Origin: Rebecca billardiae RCC1528
Lineage: Eukaryota; Haptophyta
Length of the DNA stretch: 64,000 nucleotides
Assembly (NCBI GenBank): GCA_965240325.2
Contig: OZ251242.1
Coordinates: forward strand, 434,001 to 498,000
Direction of reading: 5' to 3'
The translations under genes and the position numbers were made by a program. Every line of letters begins with the position of its first letter. Position 1 is the first letter of the stretch. The notes under the pieces are model-generated. The model was not told where the DNA came from, made no database searches, and saw only the letters and a list, made by a program, of their open reading frames with translations. Below are positions 39,050 to 48,357 of this stretch, piece by piece.

Positions 39050-40331
39050 ATGGCTGCTGCGTCCGACGCCGCGCCTGCGGCCGACGCCGCGGCGCCCGCC
39101 GCCGCCGAGGCGCCGGTGTCGTCCCCGGGCTCCGTGACGGGCCCGCTGACGGGCGAGAAGCTCGACAAGGAGATCAAGCGGCAGATCGAGTACTACTTCT
39201 CCACCAAGAACTACGCGCGCGACAAGTTCATGAAGGAGAAGGCGGCGCTCGACCCCGACGGGTACATCACGCTCGAGTGCCTGTGCACGTTCCCGAACAT
39301 GAAGAAGATGCTCCCGTCGCAGGACGTCGCGGTGGTCGCCGCCGCCCTCGCCGGCTCGGTCACCGTGCAGCTCTCGGACGACAAGCTCAAGGCGCGCCGC
39401 AACCCCGAGTCGCTCAAGGCGACGATCGGCGGCCGCACCTTCTACACGCGCAGCGAGCTCGTCGAGTACATCCGCGGCGTGATGAGGCGCGGGCAGCAGG
39501 CGGTGCGCGCGCCGCCGCCGCCGCGCCGCCTTCGCCCGAGCGCCGCGTCGGCCCGCGCGCCCGCCCGCCACGCCGACCGCGCGCTCGCTCGCGCGCGCGC
39601 GCCGCGCCGCGCAGGCGCTCGTGCCGGACGACGAGCAGTTTGTGCGCGCGCTGTTCGAGAAGCACGAGCGCGCGGCGGAGAAGGCGGGCCCGGGCGTCGC
39701 GTCGATCAAGGTGGGCCGGCCGAAGGACTTCCCGGACTCGCAGTGCTTCGTGCTCGTGCGCGCCGACGGCAGCGAGGAGGACTTCTCCTATCTCAAGTGC
39801 GTCGCGGCAGTGTTTGGCGAGGAGGCGGAGGACGCGCCCGGCTCGCGCGGCAAGCGCACGCGCAGCGGCGGCGGCGGCGGCGAGGGCTCGGCCGAGCCCG
39901 CGGCGAAGCGCGGCCCCGGCGCGGAGCCGCCGGCCAAGCGCGCCTTCGAGTACACCTCCGGGCTCGTCCTGGTGATCGAGGGCGCGTCGCTCGAGCCGAG
40001 CCAGGCCAAGGAGGTGCGCGACGCGCTCGGCGCGTACGGCGCGTGCAAGTTCGTCGAGATCGTGGACGAGCAGCCGCTGATGTACGCGCGGTTCGCGGAG
40101 GCCGAGGCGGTGGCCAAGGCGGCCGCCGAGCTCAAGGAGTGGGACGGCACGCCCGTCACCACCTCCGTGCTCGAGGGCGACGAGGAGAAGGAGTACTATG
40201 CCAAGATCCAGGCAAAGTCGGCCGAGCGCTCAAAGGGCGGCGGCGGCGGCGGGCGCGGCGGCGGGCGCGGCGGGCGCGGCGGGCGCGGCGGGCGCGGCGG
40301 GCGCGGGCGCGGCTACCGCGGCAAGCGCTAG
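39050..40331 (+). CDS. La protein (La motif, C-terminal RRM, RGG tail)
   Basis: Exons 39050-39502 and 39615-40331 (donor GTGCGC, acceptor CAG, phase 0) give about 389 residues. The La motif spans about residues 40-90: KRQIEYYFSTKNYARDKFMK, GYITLECLCTFPNMKKM. A linker and a first RRM-like region follow (FVRALFEKHERAAEKAG, SQCFVLVRADGSEEDFSYLK). A second RRM lies near residues 265-345 (GLVLVIEGASLEPSQAKEVR, LMYARFAEAEAVAKAA). The C-terminus is a series of RGG units, often a nucleic-acid-binding and arginine-methylation region. La proteins bind the 3' oligo-U of RNA polymerase III transcripts in the nucleus; the oligo-T ends of the tRNA genes in this window would yield such substrates. A donor 24 bases earlier (GTGATG) is possible, but GTGCGC matches the other introns here. 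Confidence 0.85.
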
Positions 40332-41278
40332 CACGCCCCGCCGCGCTCCCGGACCGACGGCTTGTCCGGCGGAGCGGCGCGGGAGTGCAGCCGCCTGAGC
40401 CCGGCGGCGCAGAGCCCTGGCGAGTCAGTGGCCCGGACGAGACCGACTGTGCACGGCCGTAGGCTACGCGGCGTAGGATTCGATTCACGATTGCGATCTC
40501 GGATTTGCCGTCAAGGCCGGCGGCGGCAGGCGGCACGCGGCCCCGGTTCCGCCTCTCTCTCTCCGTCTCTCTCTCTCTAGCGACCAGCTACGGCACCGTG
40601 GATATGATCCGACTAGTGTCAGAGTCAGTTATCTGTTAAACTTATGCCGCCGTTAATTTATTTAATTTTAAATTCAAAAAGTAATTATAATAATTATTAT
40701 TTGATTCTAATCGACGCCCACCGGCGGGATCGTCGGGGCGATGCGCGGCTGCTCGGGCGGCATCTGTCCGCCGCCGCAAGCGGGTCCGATCCGCGCCGCC
40801 GCCGCGCTGCCAGGGCAGCGGCGGGGCGACGCGGAGGACTCGGCGGGCGCGGCCGTTTAGTGGACCGTGCGCCCGCCGCACCGCTTGCGCGTGATCGGAT
40901 GGGCCCTGAGTTCGCAGGCACGCGGCCCGACCGCCCGATGCCGGGGCCTCGGGCGCGAGTGCGCCGTTCGCAGGCCCACGCGGGCCCGAGTCGGGAGCGC
41001 GGGCGAAGAACGGGAGCGAGGCCGATGAGCTGCGCGCGCGTCCGACGACGTCGAGGCGGGGCGCGGCGATATGATGAGGTGTACACTACTGTGATGCAGG
41101 GTGCTGCGGCGGAGAGGACGGGTGAGGAGCAGGAAGAGGGCTGAGCGCGGAGGAGACGGTGCGACGAGGCAGGCACGACGGGTGCGTGGTGGTACGTGTA
41201 CAGAGACGAGGACTGCGAGGATGACGCCGGCCAGCCGAGCGGCCGCCGGTGTCGGTGCATGCGCCGAGCGGGCGGCGC
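40332..41278. other. Intergenic region
   Basis: Contains CT microsatellite (40553-40579) and an AT-rich stretch (40650-40712) that probably covers the La gene's 3' end. No gene supported. Confidence 0.5.
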
Positions 41279-41584
41279 TCACGCGCCCGGCTGGTGCTCG
41301 TCCGCTTTCGGCTGGCCCGCGTCGCCCGCGGCGCTGACGCCAACGCCCTGCGCGGCGGCGATGAGGCTCTGCGCGTACTGCCGCGCGAGCTCCTCCTTGC
41401 GCTCCTCGCGATCGTCCTCCGAGAGGCGGATCGGCGGCAGCCGGCCCCCGCTGCCCGCCGTCGTGGCCGCGGCCGTGCTGAACGTCGAGAGCGCGGCGAC
41501 GGCGGCGGGAGCGTGCGCGGGGAGCGCGAGAGCGGCCGGGACCTTGCCGCCGACCCGAGCGAAGCGCGCGCACACGGAGAGCAT
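41279..41584 (-). CDS. Small protein with mitochondrial-type presequence
   Basis: From the ATG at 41584 the product has 101 residues. The N-terminal 45 residues lack acidic residues and are rich in Ala, Arg, Ser and Thr (MLSVCARFARVGGKVPAALA), which is typical of a mitochondrial presequence. The mature part is PPIRLSEDDREERKEELARQYAQSLIAAAQ, a charged amphipathic helix, followed by a polar tail. Length and layout recall small mitochondrial assembly or ATPase-regulating proteins, but no family is recognised. The in-frame codon at 41722 is GTG and is not used. The gene is divergent from the KDM8-like gene, with about 375 bases between the starts. Confidence 0.5.
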   Translation of the reverse strand: MLSVCARFARVGGKVPAALALPAHAPAAVAALSTFSTAAATTAGSGGRLPPIRLSEDDREERKEELARQYAQSLIAAAQGVGVSAAGDAGQPKADEHQPGA

Positions 41585-41960
41585 CGTCGAGAGCGAGGCG
41601 GGCGGAAGGCGGCGGGCGCTGCGCGAACTCTCACGCGACTCGGAAGCTCGAGGGGGCGGCGGCTGTCTCGAAGCCGACGACCAGTGCGCACGCGCGAGGA
41701 AGCGGCCGGCCTGAACAGTCACGGTCGCAGCGCCGAACGGGCATTATGGGGTTGTTTGAAAAGGAGCTGGTCGTATTCCGCAAGTCTGAAGTGATTGGAA
41801 CCGACGCGAGGTCTGGGCCAATTTGCGACCGTCCGGGACGGCGATTTTGGAGGCTGAAATATGCGCTCGCACGCTCGACTTTGGATCAAACGTGCGCATC
41901 GGCTTGAACATTGATTCTATCAATACCCATCACTCCAGTCACGTCTTCGTGCCGCGCACG
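41585..41960. promoter_or_regulatory. Probable bidirectional promoter region
   Basis: Between divergent starts 41584 (minus) and 41961 (plus). Less GC-rich than the flanking genes (41740-41940). No defined motif. Confidence 0.35.
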
Positions 41961-43763
41961 ATGGCGGCCGCCGACGCGTGGGCGCTCTTCGGGGGTGAGG
42001 ACGAGGCCGACGGGCCCGCCCCCGCGGCGCCGGTCGCGCGCGGCGTGCGCGCGGCGGAGCACGCGCACTTTGCGCCCGCGCGCGGCCTCTGGCCCGACCC
42101 GCCGTGGCCCGCGCCGCGCGCGCGCACGGCGCTCGGCGGCGCGCTGCGCGCGCGCGGCGCGCGCGCGTGCGCCGAGCTGCGCGCGCACGAGCCGTACGGC
42201 CGCGCGGCCGCGCGCCAGGCCGCGGCGATGATCGAGCAGTTCGGCGACGCCGGCGCCGACCCGGCCGCGCTGGCGCGCGCCGCCGCCGCCGCGCGCGCGT
42301 GCCTCGACCTCGCGCGCGCGCAGCTCGAGGAGGGCGCGCGCGCGTGGGGCGGCGCGTGCTGGGCGCGCGCCGCGCAGCTCGCGCTCGGCGTGCAGCTCGT
42401 CGCCGCGCTGGACGCGCCGGCGGCGGCGGAGGCGACGCCACCCGGCGCCGCCGTGCAGCCTCTCGCGCGGCTCGCGCTCTGGCTGCTCAGCGCCGCCGTG
42501 CACGCGGGCGCCGACGCCGACGGCGCGCGCGGCGGCGGCGGCGCCAGCGGCGCCGGCGGCGACGGCTCGTGGTGCGGCGCCCTGGTGCGCGAGGCGGAGG
42601 CGCGGGTGAGCCGCGAGTGCGCGCTGCTCGGCGCGCCGTACGCCGGGCCCACGTACGCCGGCGGCGTGTGGGGCGCCGCGCCGCTCGTGCGCCGCGCCGC
42701 GCCGCCCGCCCCGCCGCCGCCGCCGCGGCCGCCGCCGCGCGCGGCCGCGGCCGCGCTTGTCATCCCAGTCGGGCGCGCGCCTCCGGCGGCGGCGCTCGCG
42801 CTGCGGCGCGGCGACGCGCTGGGCGGGGTGCGCGTGCCGCGCGCGCGCGCGGCCGAGCTCGGCGCCGCCGCCTTCTACACCGCGCACGTCGCGAAGCGCG
42901 CGCCCGTCGTCCTCGAGGGCCTGCTGGCGGCCGAGGCCGGGGCCGGGGCCGAGGCGGAGGCGGCGGCGGCGGCGGAAGCGGAGGGCGCGGCGGCGGCGGA
43001 GGGCGGCGGCGACGGCGACGACGACGGCGCGTGGGCGCTCGGCCGGCTCGCCGACCTGGGCTGGCTCGCGCGCGAGCACGGGGAGCGGACGGTGCCCGTC
43101 AACCTGGGCTGCCCGATGATCGACGGCGGCGACGAGCGCGCCGCCGCGTACGCGGGCGAGTGCGCGCTGCCGCTGCGCGAGCTCGTCAGCTCTTACCTCG
43201 CGCCCTCGCTCGCGACGCAGGCCGAGGCAGACGCGGCCGCGGCGGCGGCGATGGCGGGCGGCGCGGGCGGCGCGGACTGCGGGGCGGCGGCGGACGAGGA
43301 GGTGCACTGCCGCGTGGCGTACATGTCGCAGCACGCGCTCTTCCACCACGCGCCCGCGCTGCAGCGCCTCATCTCCGTGCCGCCGCACGCGCTCGGCCGC
43401 GCGCTCGCGCCGGTGAACGCGTGGGTGGGCACGCGCGGCACGGTGACCGCGCTGCACGCCGACGCGCCGGACAACCTGCTCGCGCAGGCGGCGGGGTACA
43501 AGTACGTGCGGCTGTACGAGGGCGCGCCCGACGCGCCCGAGCTGTACCCCGCCGACCCGCTGCGCGCCGGCTCCGCCGCAGACGAGTACGCGCGCTCCGC
43601 CGTGCGCGTCGAGGCGCCCGCGCGCGAGCACGCCGACTTCGACGCGCGCGCGCGCTTTGCGCACGCGGTGCTCGGGCCGGGCGACGTGCTCTTCATCCCG
43701 GGGCGGCGGTGGCACTACGTGCGCAGCCTGAGCACCAGCGTCTCGGTCAACTTCTGGATGTAG
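41961..43763 (+). CDS. KDM8: JmjC-domain oxygenase, KDM8/JMJD5 type
   Basis: A single exon of 600 residues. The N-terminal half is Ala-rich and helical. The JmjC (cupin-8) domain starts near residue 280 and ends at the C-terminus. It includes APVVLEGLL, DLGWLAREHGERTVPVNLG, AYMSQHALFHHAPAL, NAWVGTRGTVTALHADAPDN, NLLAQAAGYKYVRLY, and PGDVLFIPGRRWHYVRSLS. The Fe(II) ligands are visible as His499, Asp501 and His585. The order SQH.LF / NAW.G..GTVT.LH.D / WHYVRSLS..SV.FW is the KDM8/JMJD5 pattern rather than FIH or JMJD6. Family members are 2-oxoglutarate-dependent hydroxylases of arginyl residues in proteins, nuclear or cytosolic. The ATG at 41961 begins MAAADAWALFGGED. A Glu/Ala repeat (about residues 325-353) and a Gly/Ala loop (about 420-445) are lineage-specific inserts. 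Confidence 0.85.
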   Translation: MAAADAWALFGGEDEADGPAPAAPVARGVRAAEHAHFAPARGLWPDPPWPAPRARTALGGALRARGARACAELRAHEPYGRAAARQAAAMIEQFGDAGADPAALARAAAAARACLDLARAQLEEGARAWGGACWARAAQLALGVQLVAALDAPAAAEATPPGAAVQPLARLALWLLSAAVHAGADADGARGGGGASGAGGDGSWCGALVREAEARVSRECALLGAPYAGPTYAGGVWGAAPLVRRAAPPAPPPPPRPPPRAAAAALVIPVGRAPPAAALALRRGDALGGVRVPRARAAELGAAAFYTAHVAKRAPVVLEGLLAAEAGAGAEAEAAAAAEAEGAAAAEGGGDGDDDGAWALGRLADLGWLAREHGERTVPVNLGCPMIDGGDERAAAYAGECALPLRELVSSYLAPSLATQAEADAAAAAAMAGGAGGADCGAAADEEVHCRVAYMSQHALFHHAPALQRLISVPPHALGRALAPVNAWVGTRGTVTALHADAPDNLLAQAAGYKYVRLYEGAPDAPELYPADPLRAGSAADEYARSAVRVEAPAREHADFDARARFAHAVLGPGDVLFIPGRRWHYVRSLSTSVSVNFWM

Positions 43764-44374
43764 GCGCGCGCGACGAGCAGGGGCGGCGCGCGCGCGTCGA
43801 GAGAAGTCCGGCCGTCGCCCTCGGGGCCTGTTGGCTGTTGGATCAAACTCAAAGGAATTATTTAGGAATGATGATGAAGGGTGGGCGTCCCAGTCTGAGC
43901 ATAGAGCAGGCTGTTGTGTCGTCGGTGTCTGCGGAGCGGGTGCTCGGCGCGGCGGGGCGGCGCGGCGGGGCGCAGGGGCCGAGGCCCGCACCGCCCGACG
44001 CGCTGCGCACGCGCCTCCTCGCCGCGCTGCTGCTGCGCAACGGCACTCGGCGGCACGCTGACGCCGACGCGGCGGCGGCAGCGGCGCCGCTGCGGCCGCG
44101 GCCGAGCCGCCCGCCAAGACGCCAGTGATGGCGGCCGAGCGGCGCGCGCGGCTGTCACCAGCGCGGCGGCGGCGGTTGGCTTGCGGCGAGGGTGGCCGGC
44201 GGGGGTGGCGAAGCCACAGCCGCCGGCGACAGCGTCGATCCGGCGACAGACCTAGGCGGGGCCGGACCGCTCTGTGACACTGACAGTCCGGGCAGCTCAG
44301 GCAACGGACATGGACAGCGCGCGGCGACAAGCGCTCCGCCGCGCCGACACTCGCCCGTGCTCGTGGCGGGAGCG
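43764..44374. other. Intergenic region with duplicated segment
   Basis: No complete gene. Holds copy 1 of a 240-base segment repeated at 46125-46359 and the leader of the RCC1-like gene. Confidence 0.5.
43905..44154 (+). repeat. Duplicated coding-like segment, copy 1
   Basis: Closely similar to 46125-46359 in the same orientation. The translation AERVL.AAGR..G...GPRPAPPDALRTRLLAALLLRN is kept in both copies, so it is probably an exon fragment of an unidentified gene. The two copies flank the RCC1-like gene. Confidence 0.8.
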
Positions 44375-45775
44375 ATGGGCAGCACGGCACAGGCGCACGC
44401 GCGTCGTCTCGCGCTCGACGACGTGCCGCGCGAGGTGCTCGACCGCATCACCGTGCTCCTACCGCCGCGCGACCTCGCCAGCCTGAACGCCACCGCGCGC
44501 CTCTTCCACGCCGCGCCGCGTGGCGGGTGCTCGGCGGTCGAGCGCGCGCTGCGCGAGCGCGCGTGCGCGCGCGGGCACGATCGCGCGCTGCCGGCGACGC
44601 TGCCCTCCGACGTGCGCACGTGGACGGAGGAGCTGTTGATGCGCGAGCGCGTGCTCGAGCTCGGGAGCGCGCATGCGTCTCCGGTCTCGGCAGGCAACGG
44701 CTTCAGCGCGTTTGTGAACGCGGAGGGCGGGCTGCACACGTGCGGCGAGGAGCCGGTGCGGGACGAGGACACCTTGCAGCCGACGGACGAGTATCGAGCG
44801 CATATGGCTGCCGGTTGCTTGGGCGTGCCGCCAGTGCGTGTCCCCACGCGCGTCGCCTCCCTCAGCACGGTGCGCGTGTGCGCTGTGGCCGCCGGCTACG
44901 ACCACCTGCTCGCGCTGAGCGAGGCCGGCGCCGTGTACGGCTGCGGCGAGAACGGCTGGGGCCAGCTGGGGCTGGGGCACAGGGAGGAGCAACGCGCGTT
45001 CGCTCTCGTCAGGCTACCCGCAAGCGAGCCCGTCGTGTGCATCGCGGCAGGCAGCGCGCACAGCCTCGCGCTTACGGCTGCGGGCTGCGCGTACAGCTGG
45101 GGCGCCAACTGGTTCGGCCAGCTCGGCCACGGCGACAAGAAGCATCGGTGGGAGCCGACGCGCATCGAGGCGCTGGACGGCGTGCGTGTGGGCGGGATGG
45201 CCGTGGGCGGTGCCCACGCGCTGCTTCTCGATGTGCACGGCGCCGTCTACTCGTGCGGCAATGGCCACGATGGCCAGCTCGGCCACGGCGACGAGCAGGG
45301 TCAGCACACGCCGAGGCGCATCGAGGCGCTCGCGGGCGTGCGCGCCGTGCACGTGAGCGCGGGCGATGCCCACAGCCTGGTGGTGGACAGCGAGGGGGCG
45401 GTGTACTCGTTTGGATATGGTGGGTATGGCGAGCTCGGGCACGGAGACACGCGCGATGAGCTCGCGCCGAGGCGGCTTGACGCCCTAGCGGGTGTGCGCA
45501 TCGTGCGCGCGTGTGCGGGCGGCGACGGCAGCGCGGTGCTGGGCGCGGACGGCAGCGTGCACACGTTTGGGAGCAACAGTTTCGGCCAGCTCGGGCTGGG
45601 GCACGGAGGCGCGGCCGTCGCGGCTCCCACGCGTGTGACTGCCCTCGCGCACGCGCGCGCGGTGCACTGTGCCATGCGCTTCGCCCACTCGCTGTTTGTG
45701 AGTGCGGACGGCCGCGTGTACTCGTGCGGCAAGCGGTGCACTGTGCCATGCGCTTCGCCCACTCGCTGTTTGTGA
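44375..45775 (+). CDS. F-box / RCC1-repeat protein, interrupted near the C-terminus
   Basis: The ATG at 44375 is used; the in-frame codon at 44192 is GTG. An F-box lies at about residues 10-45 (LDDVPREVLDRITVLLPPRDLASLNATARLFH). Five or more RCC1 blades follow (YGCGENGWGQLGLGH, YSWGANWFGQLGHGD, YSCGNGHDGQLGHGD, YSFGYGGYGELGHGD, HTFGSNSFGQLGLGH), each with the Ser/Gly..W/G..GQLG.G signature. RCC1 folds bind proteins or nucleotides at chromatin or membranes; with an F-box it is a likely SCF substrate receptor. A 74-base unit starting at 45660 is repeated at 45734. The repeat puts TGA at 45773-45775, ending the protein early. An extra C in copy 2 restores the frame, and the original reading then continues (RVYSCGKRSAALGLGMSEAEQDE) to a stop at 45917-45919. 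Confidence 0.8.
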   Translation: MGSTAQAHARRLALDDVPREVLDRITVLLPPRDLASLNATARLFHAAPRGGCSAVERALRERACARGHDRALPATLPSDVRTWTEELLMRERVLELGSAHASPVSAGNGFSAFVNAEGGLHTCGEEPVRDEDTLQPTDEYRAHMAAGCLGVPPVRVPTRVASLSTVRVCAVAAGYDHLLALSEAGAVYGCGENGWGQLGLGHREEQRAFALVRLPASEPVVCIAAGSAHSLALTAAGCAYSWGANWFGQLGHGDKKHRWEPTRIEALDGVRVGGMAVGGAHALLLDVHGAVYSCGNGHDGQLGHGDEQGQHTPRRIEALAGVRAVHVSAGDAHSLVVDSEGAVYSFGYGGYGELGHGDTRDELAPRRLDALAGVRIVRACAGGDGSAVLGADGSVHTFGSNSFGQLGLGHGGAAVAAPTRVTALAHARAVHCAMRFAHSLFVSADGRVYSCGKRCTVPCASPTRCL

Positions 45776-45808
45776 GTGCCGGACGGCCGCGTGTACTCGT
45801 GCGGCAAG
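45660..45808 (+). repeat. 74/75-base tandem duplication inside the RCC1-like gene
   Basis: CGGTGCACTGTGCCATGCGC begins both copies (45660 and 45734). Copy 2 differs by one inserted C. The net length change is 75 bases, so only the interior of copy 2 is out of frame. Confidence 0.95.
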
Positions 45809-45919
45809 CGGTCGGCCGCGCTCGGCCTCGGCATGAGCGAGGCCGAGCAAGACGAGCCCACCCAGCGGGTTGCCACGCCCACGTGCATCGGGACGGCGTG
45901 GTGTGCCCGAGTCTGCTGA

Positions 45920-46374
45920 TGCGCGCCTCTGCCGACGCTCCGCTGCTCCGTTGCAGCCGTGGGCGGCGGTGACAGCGGACGCAGCAGCCGGGCGCAGGGC
46001 CGCCGCCGGCCCACGGTGCCGCCGCCCAGGCTGGCTGGCGCCTGGCGGTCGGACCGCCAGCAGCGCATCGCCTGGTTACTCGAGTGTGCACTGCTCGTCA
46101 CCGGCCGCGTCGCCGGCGTCCCAGGAGCAGGCCGTCGTGTCGGTGTATGCGGAGCGGGTGCTCACCGCGGCGGGGCGCGGCGGCGGGACGCGGGGGCCGA
46201 GGCCCGCGCCGCCCGACGCGCTGCGCACGCGCCTCCTCGCCGCGCTGCTGCTGCGCAACGGCACGGCGGCACGCGGCGGCGGCAAGCGGCGCCGCTGCGT
46301 CCGCGGCCGAGCCGCCCGCCGAGACGCCCGTGATGGCGGCCGAGCGGTGCGCGCGGCTGGGCCGGTGGCAAAAG
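45920..46374. other. Intergenic region
   Basis: Between the RCC1-like gene and the first tRNA. Mostly occupied by the duplicated segment copy 2. Confidence 0.5.
46125..46359 (+). repeat. Duplicated coding-like segment, copy 2
   Basis: See 43905-44154. Copy 2 lacks about a dozen bases in its Ala-coding tract compared with copy 1. Confidence 0.8.
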
Positions 46375-46448
46375 TATCGGGTGAGAGGATCGAACTCCCG
46401 ACCCTCTGCGTGTTAAGCAGATGTCATAACCAGCTAGACCAACCCGAC
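46375..46448 (-). tRNA. tRNA-Val (anticodon AAC)
   Basis: Full cloverleaf on the minus strand: a 7-base acceptor stem (GTCGGGT/ACCCGAT with one G-T pair), a D arm with GTCTAGCTGGTTATGAC, an anticodon stem TCTGC/GCAGA around the loop TTAACAC (anticodon AAC), and a T arm GGGAG-TTCGATC-CTCTC. A TTTT terminator follows directly. No intron, no encoded CCA. Confidence 0.95.
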
Positions 46449-46483
46449 ACGGGTGCAAATATGACGAATAATTTGGGTTTGGT

Positions 46484-46503
46484 AGGCTGGTGTTTGTAAC
46501 AGC
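46484..46503 (-). promoter_or_regulatory. Conserved upstream element of tRNA-Val (AAC)
   Basis: AGGCTGGTGTTTGTAACAGC (plus strand), 36 bases from the tRNA 5' end. An identical 20-mer sits at the same distance from the second tRNA-Val. An AT-rich block lies between the element and the tRNA. Confidence 0.6.
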
Positions 46504-46731
46504 GCGCCACGGGGCGGCGCGACGAGTCATTCCCGCGCAGGATCTGCGGGGAGATCTGCGTCACTGGCTCAGGCGCGCAAGTGACGGCGGCGGCGGCTTG
46601 GCTGACACGATCCACCGGTGACCAGAGAGGCCATTCGGGCGCCACAACGCGAGACGCGGCCACAACGCGAGACGCGATGCGCGCCGCGCGCGCATCCCGG
46701 CAAGACAAAAAAGAACGGCGATTGTAAAAAG

Positions 46732-46804
46732 TATCGGGTGAGAGGCTCGAACTCCCGACCCTCTGCGTGTGAAGCAGATGTCATACCGACTAGACCAACC
46801 CGAC
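46732..46804 (-). tRNA. tRNA-Val (anticodon CAC)
   Basis: Same cloverleaf as the AAC gene with a few changes. The anticodon loop TTCACAC gives CAC. The D arm is one base shorter (GTCTAGTCGGTATGAC). The T loop is TTCGAGC. A TTTTT terminator follows directly. Clearly a paralogue of the neighbouring tRNA. Confidence 0.95.
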
Positions 46805-46839
46805 ACAACTGTGATGTTTGCGTATAATTTGGCTATAAT

Positions 46840-46859
46840 AGGCTGGTGTTTGTAACAGC
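46840..46859 (-). promoter_or_regulatory. Conserved upstream element of tRNA-Val (CAC)
   Basis: Identical 20-mer to 46484-46503, again exactly 36 bases from the tRNA 5' end, with a TATAATTTGG-type block (about 46823-46832) between. Confidence 0.6.
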
Positions 46860-46979
46860 ACTGGCCCGGGCCAAAGGACTGCCTTGACGAAGCAGAGCTG
46901 ACGATACTGACTATGAGCGACTTGCCCGCACTATTCGCCATGCGGGTAGCTCCCCCAAACGACGAAACTTCAAACCGCG

Positions 46980-47614
46980 ATGGCGGACGGCGGTGCGCCA
47001 GCCCTCCTTGACCGACTCGGCGCTGCCTCGCCGCTGGCTTCGAGGCATGGGGCGCGCACGTGCGCGCTGTGTGGGGCGACGATGAGGATGGAGTGTGTCG
47101 TCTGGCCGTACGGTGCGACCGTGCTCACGCCAGCTGCCGCGGCGCGTTCGTGCAGCCGGCCGCGGCAGGTCATGTGTGCGAGCTATCTCGGCGACGGATG
47201 CGAGGGCCGCGCCGGTGGGTACATTCGCGAGAGCGTGAGCGATGGGTGCCAGTGGATTGCTCGGACGGGCAGTTCGCGCATCAGGACACCACGTCCCGTC
47301 CAGTCCAAGCCACGGGGCTCGTCACTGCCCCGGCAGGAGCCGCCCTTGGCGCAGCTGATGCAAGGCCAGCTCGCAAGCTTGCATTCAACCGCGAGGTGGC
47401 CAAAGGCGGTGGGCCCGGAAGCCAGGCGACGTGCGCCCTCGTCCCGGACAGGTGTGCTGAAATGCTCGTCGTAACGCCATGGCGCCTTGCTGCTGGCACG
47501 GCGATAAACAAGGGCGTGTTGAGACTGATGTGCCGACACGAGCACGCAAGCCAGGCCGCGGTGCCGAATGATGATTCGGATGATGCGGACAGAAGCACGT
47601 GGTCCGATGCGTAA
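46980..47614 (+). CDS. Doubtful small protein gene
   Basis: An ATG at 46980 opens a 164-codon frame (MADGGAPALLDRLGAASPLA..TCALCGATMRMEC) ending at 47474. A second, overlapping frame (47060-47614) has a more protein-like end (KLAFNREVAKGGG, AEMLVVTPWRLAAGTAINKGVLRL, acidic tail). A splice from the first to the second frame around 47250-47350 would give about 210 residues with several Cys/His near the N-terminus, perhaps a zinc-binding region. No clear GTGCGC donor fixes the junction. No family recognised. It lies just upstream of the tRNA pair in the opposite orientation. It could be non-coding. Confidence 0.3.
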
Positions 47615-48357
47615 GGCAGCACTACCTCGTCGGGAGCCAGAGCGGGGCGTTCCGGCGCCATCACTCTACCTGCTGACTATACTACTGCTATCTACTGCTG
47701 AGCCGGTCTGATCAAGTCAGCTGCGTCTCTGAGTGCTGACCGTCGCCGTCGGATGCTCCGAGGCGGTCTCACCGTACGGTCCGCCGGATCCGGCGCGTCG
47801 GACTGGCGGAGTCAGACGCCTCAGACGGCAGTCTGCACGCGCGCGGCCCCGCACGGCTCGGCATCTGACACCGCGTAGTGCGGCCCGCCGGGCCCGCCGT
47901 CCGGCCGTCGTCCGCGTCGCCGCGTCCGCGCCAGTCCCGCCGGGTCCGCCCGGGCGACACTCGGCGTGCCTGCGCGTGAGACCGCCCATCCGATCGGTCA
48001 AGCGGTCCGACTGCCAGTGTGAGTGACGACGCGCAGCAGCAGCCAGTGATGAGTGAGCAGAGCAGCCTGCCAGTGCCTGAGCCGGCCGAGTTATATTATA
48101 TTCGATCATCATCACTCATATCATCGACTGTCTATCGCGTGCGGACAGCACGGTGTCCGTGTCACTCTGAGTGCACGGTCCTCGGACCAGTCCGCGGATC
48201 CATCCGCGCCCAAGGCAGAGCGTATCGATATGGCCATCCGTCGCACCTGTCTGTCCCGGTCCGATCGACATCGTCGTCACTGACGTTGACTATACACTCA
48301 CTCACTCACAGCCACAGCGCCGCCTCTCGGATCGTGCACTGTCAGCTGAACTGCTGC
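47615..48357. other. Intergenic region
   Basis: About 740 bases with no gene signal; contains the 3' flank of the giant channel gene. GC is lower than in the genes. Confidence 0.5.

Noticed and set aside
41886-44390. Minus-strand frame of 834 codons opposite the KDM8-like gene
   Set aside because: Arg/Ala-rich shadow. The plus strand has the full JmjC ligand set.
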